A stretch of 5,430 bases of DNA, taken from assembly GCA_018898235.1 (NCBI GenBank), contig JAHIJU010000233.1:1-5430 (forward strand), read 5' to 3'. Positions 4,945-5,430 of this stretch are shown here, one piece after another (position 1 is the first letter of the stretch; the number at the start of each line of letters is the position of its first letter). The notes under the pieces are model-generated. The model did not search any database, was not told the DNA's origin, and saw only the letters and a program-made list of their open reading frames with translations. The DNA is from Actinomycetota bacterium. GTDB lineage: Bacteria; Actinomycetota; Actinomycetes; Actinomycetales; Cellulomonadaceae. Position numbers and translations under genes: made by a program.

Positions 4945-5430
4945 ATGGTCAACGCGAGCGACTGGACGCGGGTGCGCGCCGCCTCCAGCAAGGAGTTCGC
5001 CGCGGCGCGCAGCGAGGTCGACCGCCAGTTCGCCGACCTGCTCGACCGGCGCGAGATCCGGACGCTCTTCGAGCCCCTGGTGGACCTCATGTCGGGTCAG
5101 GTCGTCGCCCTGGAGGCCCGGCCGTGCGGACCGGAGCACGGGCCGCTCGCCTCGGCGCGTTCGCTGTTCGCGGCGGCGCGTCGGGCAGGTCGCGTGGCCG
5201 AGCTCGACTGGACGTGCCGCGCGGTCGCCTTCGAGACCTTCCTAGAGGCCGGCGTCCCGCCGTCGGTGTCGTTGCTCGTCGACATGACACCCGAGTCCAT
5301 CGGGCAGGACTGCCCGGCCGATCTGGTGCGCACCATCGCCCGGGCCGAGTCCCGGCTGCGGGTGTTCGTCGAGCTCACCGGCCGCGCGCTGTCCGCCGAC
5401 CCGGCCGGCGCCCTGGCCGCGGCCGACCAC
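4945..5430 (+). CDS. EAL-domain protein, probably degenerate (N-terminal 162 residues, cut by window edge)
   Basis: EAL domains normally hydrolyse cyclic di-GMP. After a charged helical N-terminus (about 7-36), the domain begins at IRTLFEPLVDLMSGQVVALE (38-57) and continues through SARSLFAAARRAGRVAELDW (70-89), VSLLVDMTPESIG (108-120) and VFVELTGRAL (140-149), in the normal EAL order. Signature residues differ: the EALxR motif reads E57-A-R-P-C61, the metal-binding Asn of the VNxxPE segment is D113, and the ExTE motif reads E143-L-T-G146. E57, D88 and E143 remain. The later catalytic DDF, K and E segments are beyond the window. It may therefore be an inactive or ligand-binding EAL domain rather than a phosphodiesterase. 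The ATG at 4945 has GAGG at 4936-4939, five bases away. The gene is divergent from the 66-aa and FIST genes and may share regulation with them. Further domains downstream cannot be seen. Confidence 0.85.
   Translation, partial: MVNASDWTRVRAASSKEFAAARSEVDRQFADLLDRREIRTLFEPLVDLMSGQVVALEARPCGPEHGPLASARSLFAAARRAGRVAELDWTCRAVAFETFLEAGVPPSVSLLVDMTPESIGQDCPADLVRTIARAESRLRVFVELTGRALSADPAGALAAADH

Noticed and set aside
4745..5139. N-terminal extension of the 66-aa protein up to 5139
   Set aside because: The extension would overlap the EAL gene on the opposite strand for nearly 200 bases and ignore the GGAGG at 4731-4735.

Overview
The window is very GC-rich DNA with dense, overlapping genes, GTG starts and strong third-position GC bias. 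This fits a high-GC actinomycete (Actinomycetota); I cannot place the genus.

Left half (1-2619, minus strand): the promoter-proximal part of a high-affinity potassium uptake operon. In transcription order it holds a 27-residue membrane peptide, kdpF (29 aa), kdpA (554 aa) and the first 263 codons of kdpB, which leaves the window at base 1. Each junction overlaps by 1 or 4 bases (GTGA, TGATG, ATGA), so the genes are probably translationally coupled. KdpA is the K+-selective channel-like subunit, KdpB the P-type ATPase, and KdpF a small stabilising subunit. kdpC and kdpDE would lie beyond base 1.

Divergent spacer (2620-2907): no gene, but unusual architecture. It holds an array of CCAGAC units at 11-bp spacing upstream of kdp, and a 19-bp inverted repeat built from two copies of a CAACTGGTCAGTTG-like palindrome 43 bp apart. 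The strand skew flips at that repeat, so the non-template strand is G-rich towards both flanking genes. To the right is a DUF3054 four-helix membrane protein gene on the plus strand (2908-3285).

Right half (3329-5430): a probable sensory or c-di-GMP module. A stand-alone FIST-domain protein (384 aa, minus strand) follows a 66-aa protein I do not recognise in the same transcript. Divergent to them, across a 219-bp spacer with two palindrome-type candidate operators, is an EAL-domain gene (plus strand) cut by the window end. Its EAL domain has lost several signature residues and may be non-catalytic. FIST proteins of the NosP type are known to pair with c-di-GMP enzymes, so a shared pathway is plausible but inferred. 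The DUF3054 and FIST genes converge with only 43 bases between them.
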